Source: Sternotherus odoratus (Eukaryota > Chordata > Testudines > Kinosternidae). From it: a stretch of DNA of 64,000 bases. The DNA lies in NCBI GenBank assembly GCA_032164245.1, contig JAVMKO010000003.1, positions 136,141,259 through 136,205,258 on the forward strand, in the 5' to 3' direction. The translations under genes were made by a program, and so were the position numbers. How positions within the stretch are numbered: the stretch's first letter is position 1; each line of letters opens with the position of its first letter. Below the pieces are notes generated by a model. It had not been told where the DNA came from. It saw only the letters and a program-made list of their open reading frames with translations, and ran no database searches. Positions 46,579-56,945 of this stretch are shown piece by piece.

Positions 46579-48620
46579 AACAAACCAAAAAAGGGAAAGA
46601 TGTGAATTTTCCCTGGTTTAGTGGGGAAAAAGTGGCCTAGTTAAATATGCCAAAAAATACAATGACTTCATCATAAGGTAACTCGGTGTGGCTGATAACA
46701 AAATGACGCATTATAGAAGATCAACTGAAATACCTCATTGACTATTATGATACCACTACAGGTGAAATGCAGAAGACAGTGTTAATGTTTAGCTTAGTGT
46801 TCAATGCAAGCTGCAGTTTTCAAACTCAACTTCCTGATAACTAACACCCATACACCCCCTACGTGCTGAGCTGAATTGCAGTGTAAGAACAAAATCAAAC
46901 AAAATACTGCAAAGGGAAGCCAGTTTGGAACATGAGAATTTTCCTTTATACTTTAATCCGTTCTTGTTACATTGCTTACTTCAGCTACAATTTATTTCAT
47001 CTGCCATATTTCGGGAGACTATGGGAAGTTCAGTGCCAACCATCATAAATGTGGCCGTAAATAGCAGGCCAGGTCTGAACAAGAGTGTACTGGGAGTGAT
47101 CTGCAGAGTGCAAGTGGCAGACTGTTTTTATTTGTCTTGTATGATTTGGTTGGAACAATGTTGTTGATACCCACATTCCAACAACTTATTTTGTTTTGAA
47201 TTGGGAATGAAGGAGTTGATATAAAAGGTGAAGGTTGTGTCTAAGCAAGTTGCACAACAGTAGCATGCATCAGACTACTGTTCATTATAAACCTGATACT
47301 GCATGCAAAGAGTATATTGCTTTTCTAATGCAGTATGTTGTTTCCAGTGGCCTAGCATGACACACTAAGTACTCACATGCTGCCTAATGAAATAGTAGGA
47401 GTGAGCAATAGTGTGCCAAGATGGGCATATGATTTACCCAGTCTGGTTATTATTCAACCTGTTCCCTTTTTTTATATTTTGAAATATTTTTGTTTTAAGG
47501 CACTGATTGTAGTTTCAATGGGGAGATTGTCACATTAGATTGGTTCTCTCCTATCTGCACTGGAGGATGTGAAGAGAGTGTGTCGGGTCTTGGTATGGTT
47601 GAATTAGGAAAGACATTGGAAAGACACTGCTGTTGGGAATTCTGAGTAGAAGTACCATCCCATCATGGGCTTAGATGCTAGTTTATGAAGGAGAATAAAC
47701 AGGAGTGATAAAAGGATTTTTTATTAAGGGAAAAAACATATAATATATATAGGAAATATGGTAATTGAGTACTCTGCTGCTCTAGACTGTTTGGAGATTA
47801 GCAGGCTATCTTGTAAAATATGCAACTCCTTTGAGTGATAATTCAGTTACCTGCACCTGGTTAGTGATCATAGCTGTAGTGGACTCTTTGCTGCAAGCCC
47901 ACCAGGGGGTTTCTGTTCAGAACAGTTTTCTCTGGAGGGAAAAATGCATCTAGTAGAATATGAATTTAATGGTAAAAGTGACCTGCCAAGTTGCAGTATA
48001 ATTAATACAACTTTGAATTGGTGGTGTAAGGAGCAGTATTGTGGAGGAATATATAAAACAATGCAGGGAGAAAATATCTGCAGAAAAATTAATTATACAG
48101 ATTGTGGAGTAGAGAGTATTAATTTCTCTACTACTTTAGAACATGAGGGAGAACTAAAGAAAATTTTTAAAAAAATGCAAATGTTGGTTCCATGTTTTAG
48201 TACCTCTTTTAAAAGTGTTTAATAACCACTTTGTGAACAAACAATATAGCCTTAGTAGTTCAGAGTTGCTGCTTTTTGGATCCCATAAATGATGAACATT
48301 ATACTATTCACAAATTATGGAACAGCTGTTGTTTTTTCCCCTTTTGTGACAATCCTTTCCTTACAATTCCTCTTGTAACTTACAAACCGTTCCACCAACT
48401 ATTTCGGTCATGGTTTATCTTGAAAGAGGGATTTTTTTAAGTTGCTTTAGTCATATTTTAAAAGCCAGGCTTTTATTTGTGTTTTTTCAGGAGAAAAAAT
48501 GATCTTTCTCTTCTAGAAGTCATCAGAAATAAGGTGCAACTTACTGCATCCAAACTATAACTTCTGTTGTAGTGGTATTCATTCTTCACCTGTTCCACAA
48601 ACAGATAAAGCTAGCTGTCT

Positions 48621-48638
48621 CCCCCCCCCCCCCCCCCC
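48621..48638 (+). repeat. Poly-C tract (18 C)
   Basis: An unbroken C-run follows 'ctagctgtct' in the inferred LPGAT1 3' UTR. It could bind poly(C)-binding proteins in RNA or simply be an unstable mononucleotide repeat. Confidence 0.85.
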
Positions 48639-49178
48639 TTCCCTCATTGCCACAAGTGCTGTGAACCTTTACATCTGTTTGTAGAAAACAATAAAAATAC
48701 CGAATACTGTGTGTGGCAGGTATTAGACTGGTCCACTTTACCTTGGGACCAAAGCTACTTAAATCTGGGATTTCCAAATTGCAAAACTGTTCGGGGGTTG
48801 ATGTTTGAGGTTTGTTTTTCGGTAATTGATCTGAACTACTTTGTGCCGATCTAACAAAATCAGATGGAATAAAGTAACTGTACAAATGACGGTACTGTAC
48901 TGTTTGGAAATAATGCAGCCATATGAAAGAAAATGTGGTATTTTGCAAAATTGCATGTGTTAATTTTTACATTTAATTGTTTTTAAAACAGTTGGAAAAG
49001 CAAAATTAAAAAAACCCACCTGTACTTGAGTTGCAAAATCTGCATACATTAACATTTGTGAATTGTTTTATTTTTATTGTGTACAGCTGTAGGCTACATG
49101 GCTGTGATACAGAGAAAAATCTTTAAAAGTAAGGAGTCTATGCATTTTACAGTTAAACTTTTTATTTTACCATTGGGT

Positions 49179-49184
49179 AATAAA
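49179..49184 (+). terminator. LPGAT1: Candidate polyadenylation signal AATAAA
   Basis: AATAAA lies in 'gggtaataaaacaatta' and is followed within 30-45 bases by a GT-rich stretch ('tgttgtgttaaagtgagttg'). It is the best placed of several candidates; 48690 and 50742 are alternatives. Confidence 0.55.
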
Positions 49185-49205
49185 ACAATTATACATTGAA
49201 CAGCT

Positions 49206-51305
49206 GTTGTGTTAAAGTGAGTTGATTTCCTTTAAACTTATTACAAAAGGGTGTTTATTTGTACAATGAAATTTAGTTTTCTGGATGCCATATTGTTGAC
49301 ATTAGCCTCTCTGAATTTTCCCTCTCCCTGTTGTGTATCTGCGTTGTGTTGTGTATGGTCAGAATGAATGCAATAATTATAGTTACAAAAAGTGATTTTT
49401 GCAAAGGGCTGGTCACACTCGGATTTATTTTACTTATTTGTTCCTTGGATATTTTTATCAAATCTTTTCAACAGCAAACACATTTTTCAGTCATTTAGAT
49501 ACAGGTACCAAAAGAGATTTTTCTTTACAGAGACTAACAGGTGACTCTTTTTCTTTGTGTGACAAAATCTTGATTTTTCAAGATTCCATGTGCTTTTAAT
49601 CCTTTATCGTTGATATGATATTTCTGTTTGATGTGGGAGGGTAACATATTAAATTTCCACTGTGTTTACCATGGAAACATCAAGTAGAAAATTGTTTCTG
49701 CTCACAGTGCAGCTTAGGTTTTAGTGCATATATGTTGTTGTATTTCAGTATTAATTTAAAATTATAGATGGTTGCTGTTTCTGGAGACTTGTCTTTCTGT
49801 GTTAGAAACTGATTTTTCAACTAACAAAAGAGAGAGGTGGGGAGAGGAAGAGCAACTTCAATGAGTCCTTTCTCCAACAAAGCTTTCTTTACGTTCATTG
49901 GAAGCTTTGCTGGAGTAAGGACTGCAGAATCTGGTCCAAAGATTCTAGAGCCAGGCCATGCATTCTTTCTACATTTAAAATCCTCTTCGAAGTTGTTGGA
50001 AGTTCAGAGCATCTAAAGAATCTGGGCCCTAAGTAAGCCATGGGCGGGCTTCAAGCTGGAAAGATGGGAATTCATTTTTTTCCAAGAAAGTGTTGCTATC
50101 TTGTATGTTTCTAATGTGTGAAGTACTCTAATTTTAAACAACTTCAGCTAGGCAAAGCAGTATACACAGCGCAATACATTCCATCGCCCTGGACTCTCTC
50201 TCTCTTAACAGTAGCTCTTATGAAGTGTCATTTTTAGTTTTGATAAGTTAACATTTTAACAAATATTTGTATACAGTAATAGGTAACAGAGAAATGGAAC
50301 TCTTTGGAGTACACTGCATTGCTGGGCATCAGTGAGGCATCATGCACAATCTGTAGAACAGTGCAATGGTTGTAGTAATGTCTACCTCTTCATTTCCCTT
50401 CTGAATTTCGTTTGTGTCGTGTTTTTCTGTGATCAGTGAAAAAAATGTCTAGAAAAAAGAGTGAGGGGAAATGTGAAAGCTGAATTTAAAACACTATGAG
50501 ATCCAATGCTGACCAGCCCTGTTCTCATGTTGAAAAAAGCCATTGTTTTTAATTCCTGCTTAATATGAAAATGTTTTGGGTTTTGTTTTTTGTTTTGTTT
50601 TGTTTCAAAACAAAAAAAGAGTTCCTTCCTGCTGGAAAAAAATGTATTTTTAAAAGGAAAAAAATTCCCTCTTTAGCTATGAGAATGTCAGCTGTATGAG
50701 CAGGTGTGACCATATCATAACATGCTGATCAGATATAAATCAATAAATTTTTACCTCTCAGGACTTTGATAATCTTGTACTTTGCTTTTCTGGTAATCTA
50801 TTAATTTGTCTGGTGGATTCCTGGCTCAGCAAACACCAAGAATTTCAGCTGAGGCAGCAAACACCAAAGGTGACTTGAGTGACATGTGCATGCGCGCGCA
50901 CACACAGAGTTTATGAAAGAATATCTTTGGCAAAAAAATCATGTACCGTGTGGAACTGACTAAAAACCATAGTCCTTTCTGAGGTGGGTTCAGCGGTGAT
51001 ACTGGGATTCAAGAGGCACGGGGTTCAATTTCCAGTCCCAAATCTGTTTATCACTCCCTGGTTCTTTTCATGCCCCACCCCAGCATCCTGAGCCCTTATC
51101 AGCTTGTAAATATTCTGCATTTAACCCATTTAGAGGAGAAAAAGTCAGTGCCCAGCAACGCATTTCTCCACTGTTAACTCGATCTCATTGAGTGTAGGCT
51201 TCTTTTAAAGGGACCCATGACTTCATGTCTATCTTTATAAGCATGTTGTTGACCATGAGTTGGAGATAAAAGCATGGGCACCTGTAAGAGCCTGACAAAT
51301 TCTGA
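49206..51305. other. Sequence downstream of LPGAT1 without a recognised gene
   Basis: No gene or clear mobile element is seen. There is a GTTTT/TTTTG simple repeat at about 50578-50604 followed by its complement ('caaaacaaaaaaag'), and a short CA/CG-rich run at about 50888-50905. An AATAAA at 50742 might serve a longer LPGAT1 transcript. Confidence 0.5.
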
Positions 51306-51310
51306 GAGCC

Positions 51311-51636
51311 TGTAACAGGGTCCACTCACCACTGCTGTGCCTCCTCGTACCCAATGTGGGATTAGCTCTGGTAGCCTGCAGCTCACCGGGAGCCGCCTTT
51401 AGCTCCCTGGTTCTCTGCCTGGGGCACTGCTCTGTCCATAGTGCTTGTTGCCTTCAGTTTCCTCCCTCCTCAAGCTCCAGGGAGTGACTGACTCTGCTCT
51501 GCAGTCCTTTTTTATATGGGCCATCCCAGCCCTGATTGGCTGTTCCTCACAGCCCTTCTCTGGATGCTTCCTGAGCAGCCTCCGAAGGGCTCTATTAATC
51601 CCTTAGACCCCAGTGTGGGGCAGGCACCTCATCACA
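51311..51636 (-). repeat. Solo LTR-like element flanked by GAGCC
   Basis: The ends are TGTAACAGGG and CTCATCACA, and GAGCC is repeated at 51306-51310 and 51637-51641. On the minus strand 'cccatataaaaaa' (about 51508-51520) is a plausible TATA box. There is no retroviral ORF. It shares its end type with the elements at 722 and 2818. Confidence 0.65.
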
Positions 51637-51641
51637 GAGCC

Positions 51642-52019
51642 CAATTGTAGGGAAAATGTGTGACTCTGAAAACGTGAGCATGGCTTCAACCGTTGCAGGT
51701 TGAAAGGAGAAAACATGTTACTCATTGTTCCTGGGAAGGGGCCTGGTTACTAATATCCCTGTACAGATGCACCCTTTTAGGGGGCTTCAGCCCCAACCGC
51801 GCATGAATTGACAACTGGATCCATTTTGGTTCTTCATGCTTTTCTGTTTCATCTCTATTTTCATACATAGCTTCTTTTTTTTTTGATGGGATTACAAGTT
51901 TGGCAGACAAGTCACTATGTTGATGACATACCTAGGCTTCTGTAGGCATTTGCCTTATTCCTGTATGGTCTGGTTGATTTTTGGATAGTGTTTTTGTTTT
52001 GATTTTTTAAATGTAGCAG
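51642..52019. other. No recognised feature
   Basis: The stretch is AT-rich. A 62-codon minus-strand ORF shows no domain. A T-run at about 51870-51881 is the only repeat seen. Confidence 0.5.
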
Positions 52020-52885
52020 ATATGAAATGGATTAAAAACTGGTTAACTGATAAATCTCACACTAATTTTAAACAGACTCATCATCTTGTGGGGCACCTCC
52101 ATGGACCTGTTCTAAGACCAGTGCTGTTCAATAGCATTATCAATTATCTGGAAGAAAAGAAGAAATCACTGCTGGTAAAATATGCAGATGACACACAAAA
52201 TTGGTAGAGGGTAAATGCTGGGGACAGGTCAGTTACATAGACCAACTGGATCACTTGTTAAGATGGGCTCATTTGAACAACATAATTCAGCCAAATGCAA
52301 GCTCCTCCTTGTAGGAACACAGAATTGAGGTCACAATTAAAAAATGGGGGACTACAAGCAGTGACTCTGAAAAGTACTTGGGGATCATAGTAGATAATCT
52401 GTTGAATATGAGCTCCCAGGACAGTGCTGTAGCTATAAGTGAAAACGTGATCCTTGAATGCATACAAGGGTATAACAACTAGGGGTAGAGAAGTGTATTA
52501 GTGAAACTTTTACTGCACTACTGTTTCCTGTTCTGTGGTCCTTGCTTCAAAAAGGAGATTGACAAATTGGACAGGAATCAGTAAAAAGACCCACAAGAAT
52601 AATTCCAGGTCTCCAAAATCTGCCTTTCAGTGAGACTAAAATCTCAATCTATTTAGTTTCTCCAAGAGGAGGTTGAGGTGACATGACCACAGGCTACATG
52701 GAGAAGAGATTGCTGATGGTAGACAGCTCTGTAATCTAGCAGGAAATGGCATAACTAAATGCAATGGTTGGAAGCTGAACCTAGACGAATTGAGTAGAAA
52801 TAAGGCTCACTTTTAACAATTAGGGCAATTAACCCTTGGCCTGCCATTTCATTGTTACTTCCTAGCAGCAAGTTCAATCAACTAA
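52020..52885 (+). mobile_element. CR1-like LINE pol fragment
   Basis: The + frame reads 'MKWIKNWLTDKSHTNFK', 'GPVLRPVLFNSIINYLEE' and 'LLVKYADDTQNW', including the YADD catalytic box of LINE reverse transcriptase. Non-coding or frameshifted text down to about 52885 follows the CR1 order ('tacttggggatcatagtaga', 'ctgtagctataagtgaaaac'). Stops and indels are frequent. The element at 52895 is inserted just beyond it. Confidence 0.8.
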
Positions 52886-52894
52886 CATATTAAT

Positions 52895-53099
52895 AAATAA
52901 GACGAGGAAGACTTTGTAGCACCTTAGAGACTAACCAGTTTGTTTCAGCATACGCTTTCGTGAGCTATAGCCCACTTCATCAGATGCATCTGATAAAGCG
53001 TATGCTGAAACAAACTGGTTAGTCTCTAAGGTGCTACAAAGTCTTCCTCGTCTTATTTACGGATACAGACTAACACAGCTGCTATTCTTAAACCTGACC
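52895..53099. mobile_element. Penelope-like foldback, copy C, with hammerhead-like core
   Basis: TATTAAT at 52888-52894 and 53100-53106 flanks the unit as a 7-bp duplication. A perfect inverted repeat has 64-bp arms (52895-52958 and 52995-53058) around a 36-base centre. On the minus strand the left arm and centre read CTGATGA, a six-pair hairpin, GAAA, then a short stem, the layout of a hammerhead ribozyme (52946-52987). The right tail 'gatacagactaacacagctg' is the outer end also seen in copy B. Penelope-like retroelements are known to carry hammerhead motifs and head-to-head copies; the assignment here is inference. Confidence 0.7.
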
Positions 53100-53392
53100 T
53101 ATTAATGTCCATTCCATGCACAGGCGCTCCTTTGTGTTGAGGGGGTGAGAGATACATGAAGGAGGAGCCAAAATAGCATCATCCTTCCCCAGATGCTGTG
53201 TTTTGAGGGTATGGGCTGCAGAGTGACTGCTCTACCTACCAGCATCTCCTCCAAATTTGCTGACAGAGGTGTGGCTAGTCAACAAGCACTCAGCGGTAAG
53301 AGCTCAAATGATAGCAAAGCTGCCCCCCTGCACTGACTTCCTGAGATGCATGCGATCGTGGGGTTATGCCCCTGGCTCTTGTGGGAGAAGGA

Positions 53393-53610
53393 GAAAGAAC
53401 AGTTACTCACCTTTCGTAACGTTTGTTCTTCGAGATGTGTTGCTCATGTCCATTCCAAGATGTGTGTGCGCACCGCGCATGCACAGTTCCAGAAAGCTTT
53501 TTCCCCAGCGGTACCCGTAGGGTCGGCAGGGGCGACCCCTGGAGTGGCGCCCTTATGGCGATGTATATATGCCCCTGCCAACCCTCCCCCCCGCTCAGTT
53601 CCTTCTTGCC
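53393..53610. repeat. DIRS inverted terminal repeat (left in window)
   Basis: It begins at 'gaaagaacagttactcacc'. The part from about 53440 to 53610 is the complement of about 59873-60040 with few changes. The outermost 66 bases are not shared with the other ITR but recur inverted in the internal complementary region, as in DIRS-1, whose two ITR ends differ. Confidence 0.85.
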
Positions 53611-53641
53611 GGTACTCCGACAGAGGGGAGGCGGGAGGGAT

Positions 53642-53744
53642 TTGGAATGGACATGAGCAACACATCTCGAAGAACAAACGTTACGAAAGGTGAGTAACTG
53701 TTCTTTCTTCTTCGAGTGCTTGCTCATGTGCATTCCAAGATGTG
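53642..53744. repeat. DIRS internal complementary region
   Basis: 53642-53707 is the exact complement of the left terminus 53393-53458 (66 bases). Directly abutting it, 53708-53744 is the complement of the right terminus 60022-60058 (35 of 37 bases). In DIRS-1 such a region is thought to template completion and joining of the two ends into a circle. Its position next to the recombinase end is the expected one. Confidence 0.9.
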
Positions 53745-53756
53745 ACTTACGAGCAG

Positions 53757-54827
53757 TCATCTCGGAGGAGGGTGAGGAGTACCTTGAGTTCCTACTGACA
53801 GGACCGCTTGTCCAACAGCGGCGTCCTCCATCGAGTGCTGCACGATGGCATAGTGCGAAGTAAAGGTGTGTACCGAAGACCACGTCGCTGCTCTACAGAT
53901 GTTGACGATCGGGATGTGCGCCAGGAATGCCGTAGATGCAGCCTGAGCTCTGGTTGAATGCACTGTCAACGCTGGGGGAGTAGCATTTGAAAGGTTATAG
54001 CAGAGTTTAATACAAGATGTAATCCAGGCCGAGAGGCGCTGAGTAGAAATTGGTGATCCTTTCATCCTTTCTGCTACTGAAATAAAAAGTTGTGGAGATT
54101 TACGAAAAGACTTAGTTCTTTCTATATAAAAGGCTAAATCCCTTCTAACATCCAGTGAATGAAGCATTCTTTCCCTATTATTAGAATGGGGCTTGGGAAA
54201 GAATACCGGTAAAAATAAGTCTTGGTTCAAATGAAATGGGGAGACTACTTTGGGAAGAAAGGCCGGGTGCGGGCGTAACTGGACCTTATCCTTATGGAAG
54301 ACTGTGTAGGGCGGCTCTGAAGTGAGCGCCCTAAGCTCCAAAACCCTACGGGCAGACGTAATCACTACTAAGAAAGCAGTCTTCCATGAGAGATAAGATA
54401 ACGGGCAAGTGGTCATAGGCTCAAAGGGAGGCCTCATTAAGGCCGTTAGAACCAGGTTAAGATCCCATGGGGCAACAGGCTGACGCACCTGGGGATGCAA
54501 CCTTTCCAAACCTTTTAAAAATCTAAGAACCAGGGGGCTGCTAAAGACCGAGGTACCCCCGAAGCCTGGATGGAAAGCTGATATAGCCGCCAGGTGTACC
54601 CGAATAGTGGAAAGCGCTAGTCGTTGCTGTTTCAGTTCAAGGAGGTAATCCAGGATATTGGGGACTGAAGAGGACAGAGGGTCCCTCCCTTTGTCCTGAG
54701 ACCACAAAGAAAAGCGCTTCCACTTGGCAGTGTATATCACCCTCGTAGAAGGTTTCCTACTACCCAGGAGGACCTCCCTGACAGCGTCCGAGCATTGCAG
54801 TTCAACAGGGTTCAGCCATGGATATTC
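53757..54827 (-). CDS. DIRS tyrosine recombinase
   Basis: This is the C-terminal 356 codons of a 663-codon open frame; the N-terminal part of that frame overlaps RNase H out of frame and is not genuine. Residues are numbered in the full frame. A SAM-like binding region runs from about residue 310 to 425 ('STRVIYTAKWKRFSLW', 'RLALSTIRVHLAAISAF'), then the catalytic domain. Its signature residues are the Arg pair at 467-468 (SARRV), H597xxR600 (VHSTRA) and Tyr633 (FTSHYA). It would integrate the circular DNA product by strand exchange. The frame has no stop in the catalytic part. A truncated homologue is at 24.0 kb on the other strand. Confidence 0.85.
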   Translation of the reverse strand, partial: EYPWLNPVELQCSDAVREVLLGSRKPSTRVIYTAKWKRFSLWSQDKGRDPLSSSVPNILDYLLELKQQRLALSTIRVHLAAISAFHPGFGGTSVFSSPLVLRFLKGLERLHPQVRQPVAPWDLNLVLTALMRPPFEPMTTCPLSYLSWKTAFLVVITSARRVLELRALTSEPPYTVFHKDKVQLRPHPAFLPKVVSPFHLNQDLFLPVFFPKPHSNNRERMLHSLDVRRDLAFYIERTKSFRKSPQLFISVAERMKGSPISTQRLSAWITSCIKLCYNLSNATPPALTVHSTRAQAASTAFLAHIPIVNICRAATWSSVHTFTSHYAIVQHSMEDAAVGQAVLSVGTQGTPHPPPR

Positions 54828-55785
54828 CACGCCGTGAGGTGGAGAGACTGCAGGTTGGGGTGTAACAATCTGCCATGGTCCTGGGAGATTAGCGTTTGTG
54901 AGAGGGGAAGTGTGAGCGGCCTCGTCACACACATGGACACCAGTACAGTGTACCAATGTTGCCGAGGCCACGCTGGTGCTATAAGTATGAGGGACGCTCT
55001 GTCCTGTCTGGCCTTGAGCAGGACCTTGTGGACAAGAGGGAACGGGGGAAATACATACAGTAGACCACCCGTCCATGGTACCTGAAATGCGTCCCCTTCC
55101 GACCCCGGGCTCAGGTTGAGGAGGGAGCAGAACCTTTGGCATTTCCTGTTGGCCTTCGTGGCAAACAGATCTAGGAGGGGAAATCCCCACCTCAGGAAGA
55201 TCGAGTGGGCTATATCCGGCCTGAGGGACCATTCGTGACCCCTGAAAGAGTGGCTGAGCGTGTCTGCCAGCACGTTCTGAGTCCCTGGGAGGTAGGTGGC
55301 TATGAGGGAGATCCCTCGGGGAATACAGAAATCCCAAAGGGCGAGGGCTTCCCTGCAGAGGCGAGAGGAGCGAGCACCACCCTGTTTGTTTATATAAAAC
55401 ATCGTGGCTGTGTTGTCTGTTAGAACTGACACACACTTGCCTTGTAATATACCTTGGAATGTCTGGCATGCGAGGCGGACTGCCCTGAGCTCCCTGACGT
55501 TGATATGAAGGGTCAGCTCCTCTTGGGACCAGAGACCTTGAGTCCTCACCGTTCCGAGATGTGCCCCCCAGCCAAGGGCGGAAGCATCCGTTACCAGTGT
55601 CACTGTCGGTTGGGGCTTGCGAAACGGGACCCCGACACCCAAAGACTGGGGCTGGAGCCACCAGTTGAGGGAGCATCGGACAGAAAGTGGTAGAGTCACT
55701 ATGAAGTCCAGGGGGTCTCTGCGCTGGTTGTAAACACTCGCGAACCACGACTGCAGAGGCCTTCGATCCTTTGGGTAGGAGTGAG
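54812..55785 (-). CDS. DIRS RNase H domain
   Basis: A 381-codon open frame from 55957 is used. Its first 55-60 codons are out of register with the reverse transcriptase, so the genuine part starts near 55785. RNase H acidic residues are at D124 (TDASALGWG), E156 (INVRELRAV), D181 (VLTDNTAT) and D232 (NVLADTLSH). It would remove RNA from the RNA:DNA hybrid. Its downstream part 'GHEWSLRPDIAHSIFLRWG' and 'PLLDLFATKANRKCQ' is typical of DIRS and related elements. It overlaps the start of the recombinase frame. Confidence 0.85.
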
Positions 55786-56796
55786 GATCGATTTGGGCTC
55801 GTTTAGAATGAGTCCTAGTCTGAGGAATGTGGCTCTGATGAACGTTATGTGGATTAACAACTGTTCCCTTGAACTTGCCCTTATAAGCCAGTCGTCCAAG
55901 TAAGGGTAAACATGGATGCCCCTCCGTCTGAGGAATGCTGCCACGATGGACATGCATTTTGTAAACACCCTTGGGGCAGAGGAGAGACCGAATGGGAGTA
56001 CAGTAAAACCTCCATTTAATGGACTAATTCGGGCGAGGGGGTGTCCGTTAAATAAAAAAGTCCGTTATTTAATAATAATAATAAAAAAAGAGCTGTCTGA
56101 GCAGCAGCTCGCCCGCCACAGGGTCGGGGCGGCAGCTCCGCAGCCCGCCCGCTGCTGGGACCCGGGAGAGAGCCGGCAGCCAGCCCACGAGAAATGGATT
56201 TCGGATGCATCAGACTTGCTCAGAAACTTTGTCCGTTGCATCCGAAGTCCGTTAAATCGAGGTCCGTTAAATCGAGGTCCGTTAAATCAAGGGTTTACTG
56301 TACTGTGAACTGGTAGTGCTGGGTCCCCAGCAAAAAATCTTAGGAATCTCCTGTGACTCAGGATAATTGAGATGTGGAAATAAGCATCTTTTAGGTCGAG
56401 GGCGGCGAACCAGTCTCCATGATCCATAGCTGGGATGATGGCAGCTAGAGATAACATGCGAAACTTCAGCTTCTTTATGTAGGAGTTGAGGCCTCACAAG
56501 TCTAGGATGGGGCGAAGACCACCTTTGGCCTTCGGGATAAGGAAATAACGGGAGTAATAGCCCTTGCCCCGAAATTCTTGAGGAACCTCCTCTATGGCAC
56601 CCAAAGACAAGAGGGGGTGGACCTCCTGATCTAGGAGTTGCTTGTGAGATGGGTCCCTGAAGAGGGACGGGCATGGGGGGTGGTTGGGAGGGAGAACAGA
56701 GAAGTGGATAGAATATCCCACTCCTACCAGGCTGAGAACCCACTTGTCCGAGGTGATCAAGGACCAAGCCTGACAGAAATGGGATAGACGGTTCAC
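55700..56796 (-). pseudogene. DIRS reverse transcriptase, broken
   Basis: The N-terminal part (about 56796-56497) includes 'GYYSRYFLIPKAKGGLRPIL', the usual start of a DIRS reverse transcriptase palm. A TGA at 56494-56496 interrupts it. It sits where an Arg codon is expected, so CpG decay of CGA is likely. The frame goes on through 'FAALDLKDAYFHI' to about 56303, where a 300-bp MITE (56001-56300) interrupts it. The catalytic YLDD box lies at about 55891-55902 (YPYLDDWLIR). A frameshift near 55785 separates it from RNase H. It cannot make an active enzyme. Confidence 0.85.
56001..56300. mobile_element. Nested 300-bp MITE, relative of the 24.9-kb element
   Basis: It starts 'cagtaaaacctccatttaat' and ends 'ttaaatcaagggtttactg', flanked by TA at 55999-56000 and 56301-56302. 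It shares 'ggactaattcgggcgagggg' and 'gtccgttgcatccgaagtcc' with the element at 24891, and has a short GC-rich centre ('cgcccgccacagggtcgggg') in place of the long palindrome. It inserted into the DIRS reverse transcriptase, so it is younger than that copy. Confidence 0.9.
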
Positions 56797-56945
56797 AAAG
56801 GGACGGGTAGGTCCAAGAGTGGAGTCTGGTTCGTCGCCCTCGGGCGCAACTTTAAAAATTTTGCCTGTCCCCTGGCTGCTGTCTGGGGCCTAAGTTGTGC
56901 TGCCCTTGCCTAGGGGTCGAGCGAGGTCGTCCTCTGCCATTCCCT

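Larger units (their letters stand above)
44979..49205 (+). other. LPGAT1: LPGAT1 3' UTR (end inferred)
   Basis: About 4.2 kb after the stop codon is AT-rich and nearly free of the mobile elements that crowd the rest of the window, which fits a constrained, transcribed 3' UTR. Earlier AATAAA motifs, for example at 48690, could give shorter forms. A G-run tract at 46556-46578 and an 18-C tract at 48621-48638 stand out. ORFs of 60-120 codons here show no domain. The 3' end is inferred from the signal at 49179. Confidence 0.7.

Noticed and set aside
54827..55748. N-terminal 307 codons of the 663-codon minus-strand ORF
   Set aside because: This part overlaps the RNase H region in another frame. 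Only the downstream tyrosine-recombinase part has recognisable motifs.
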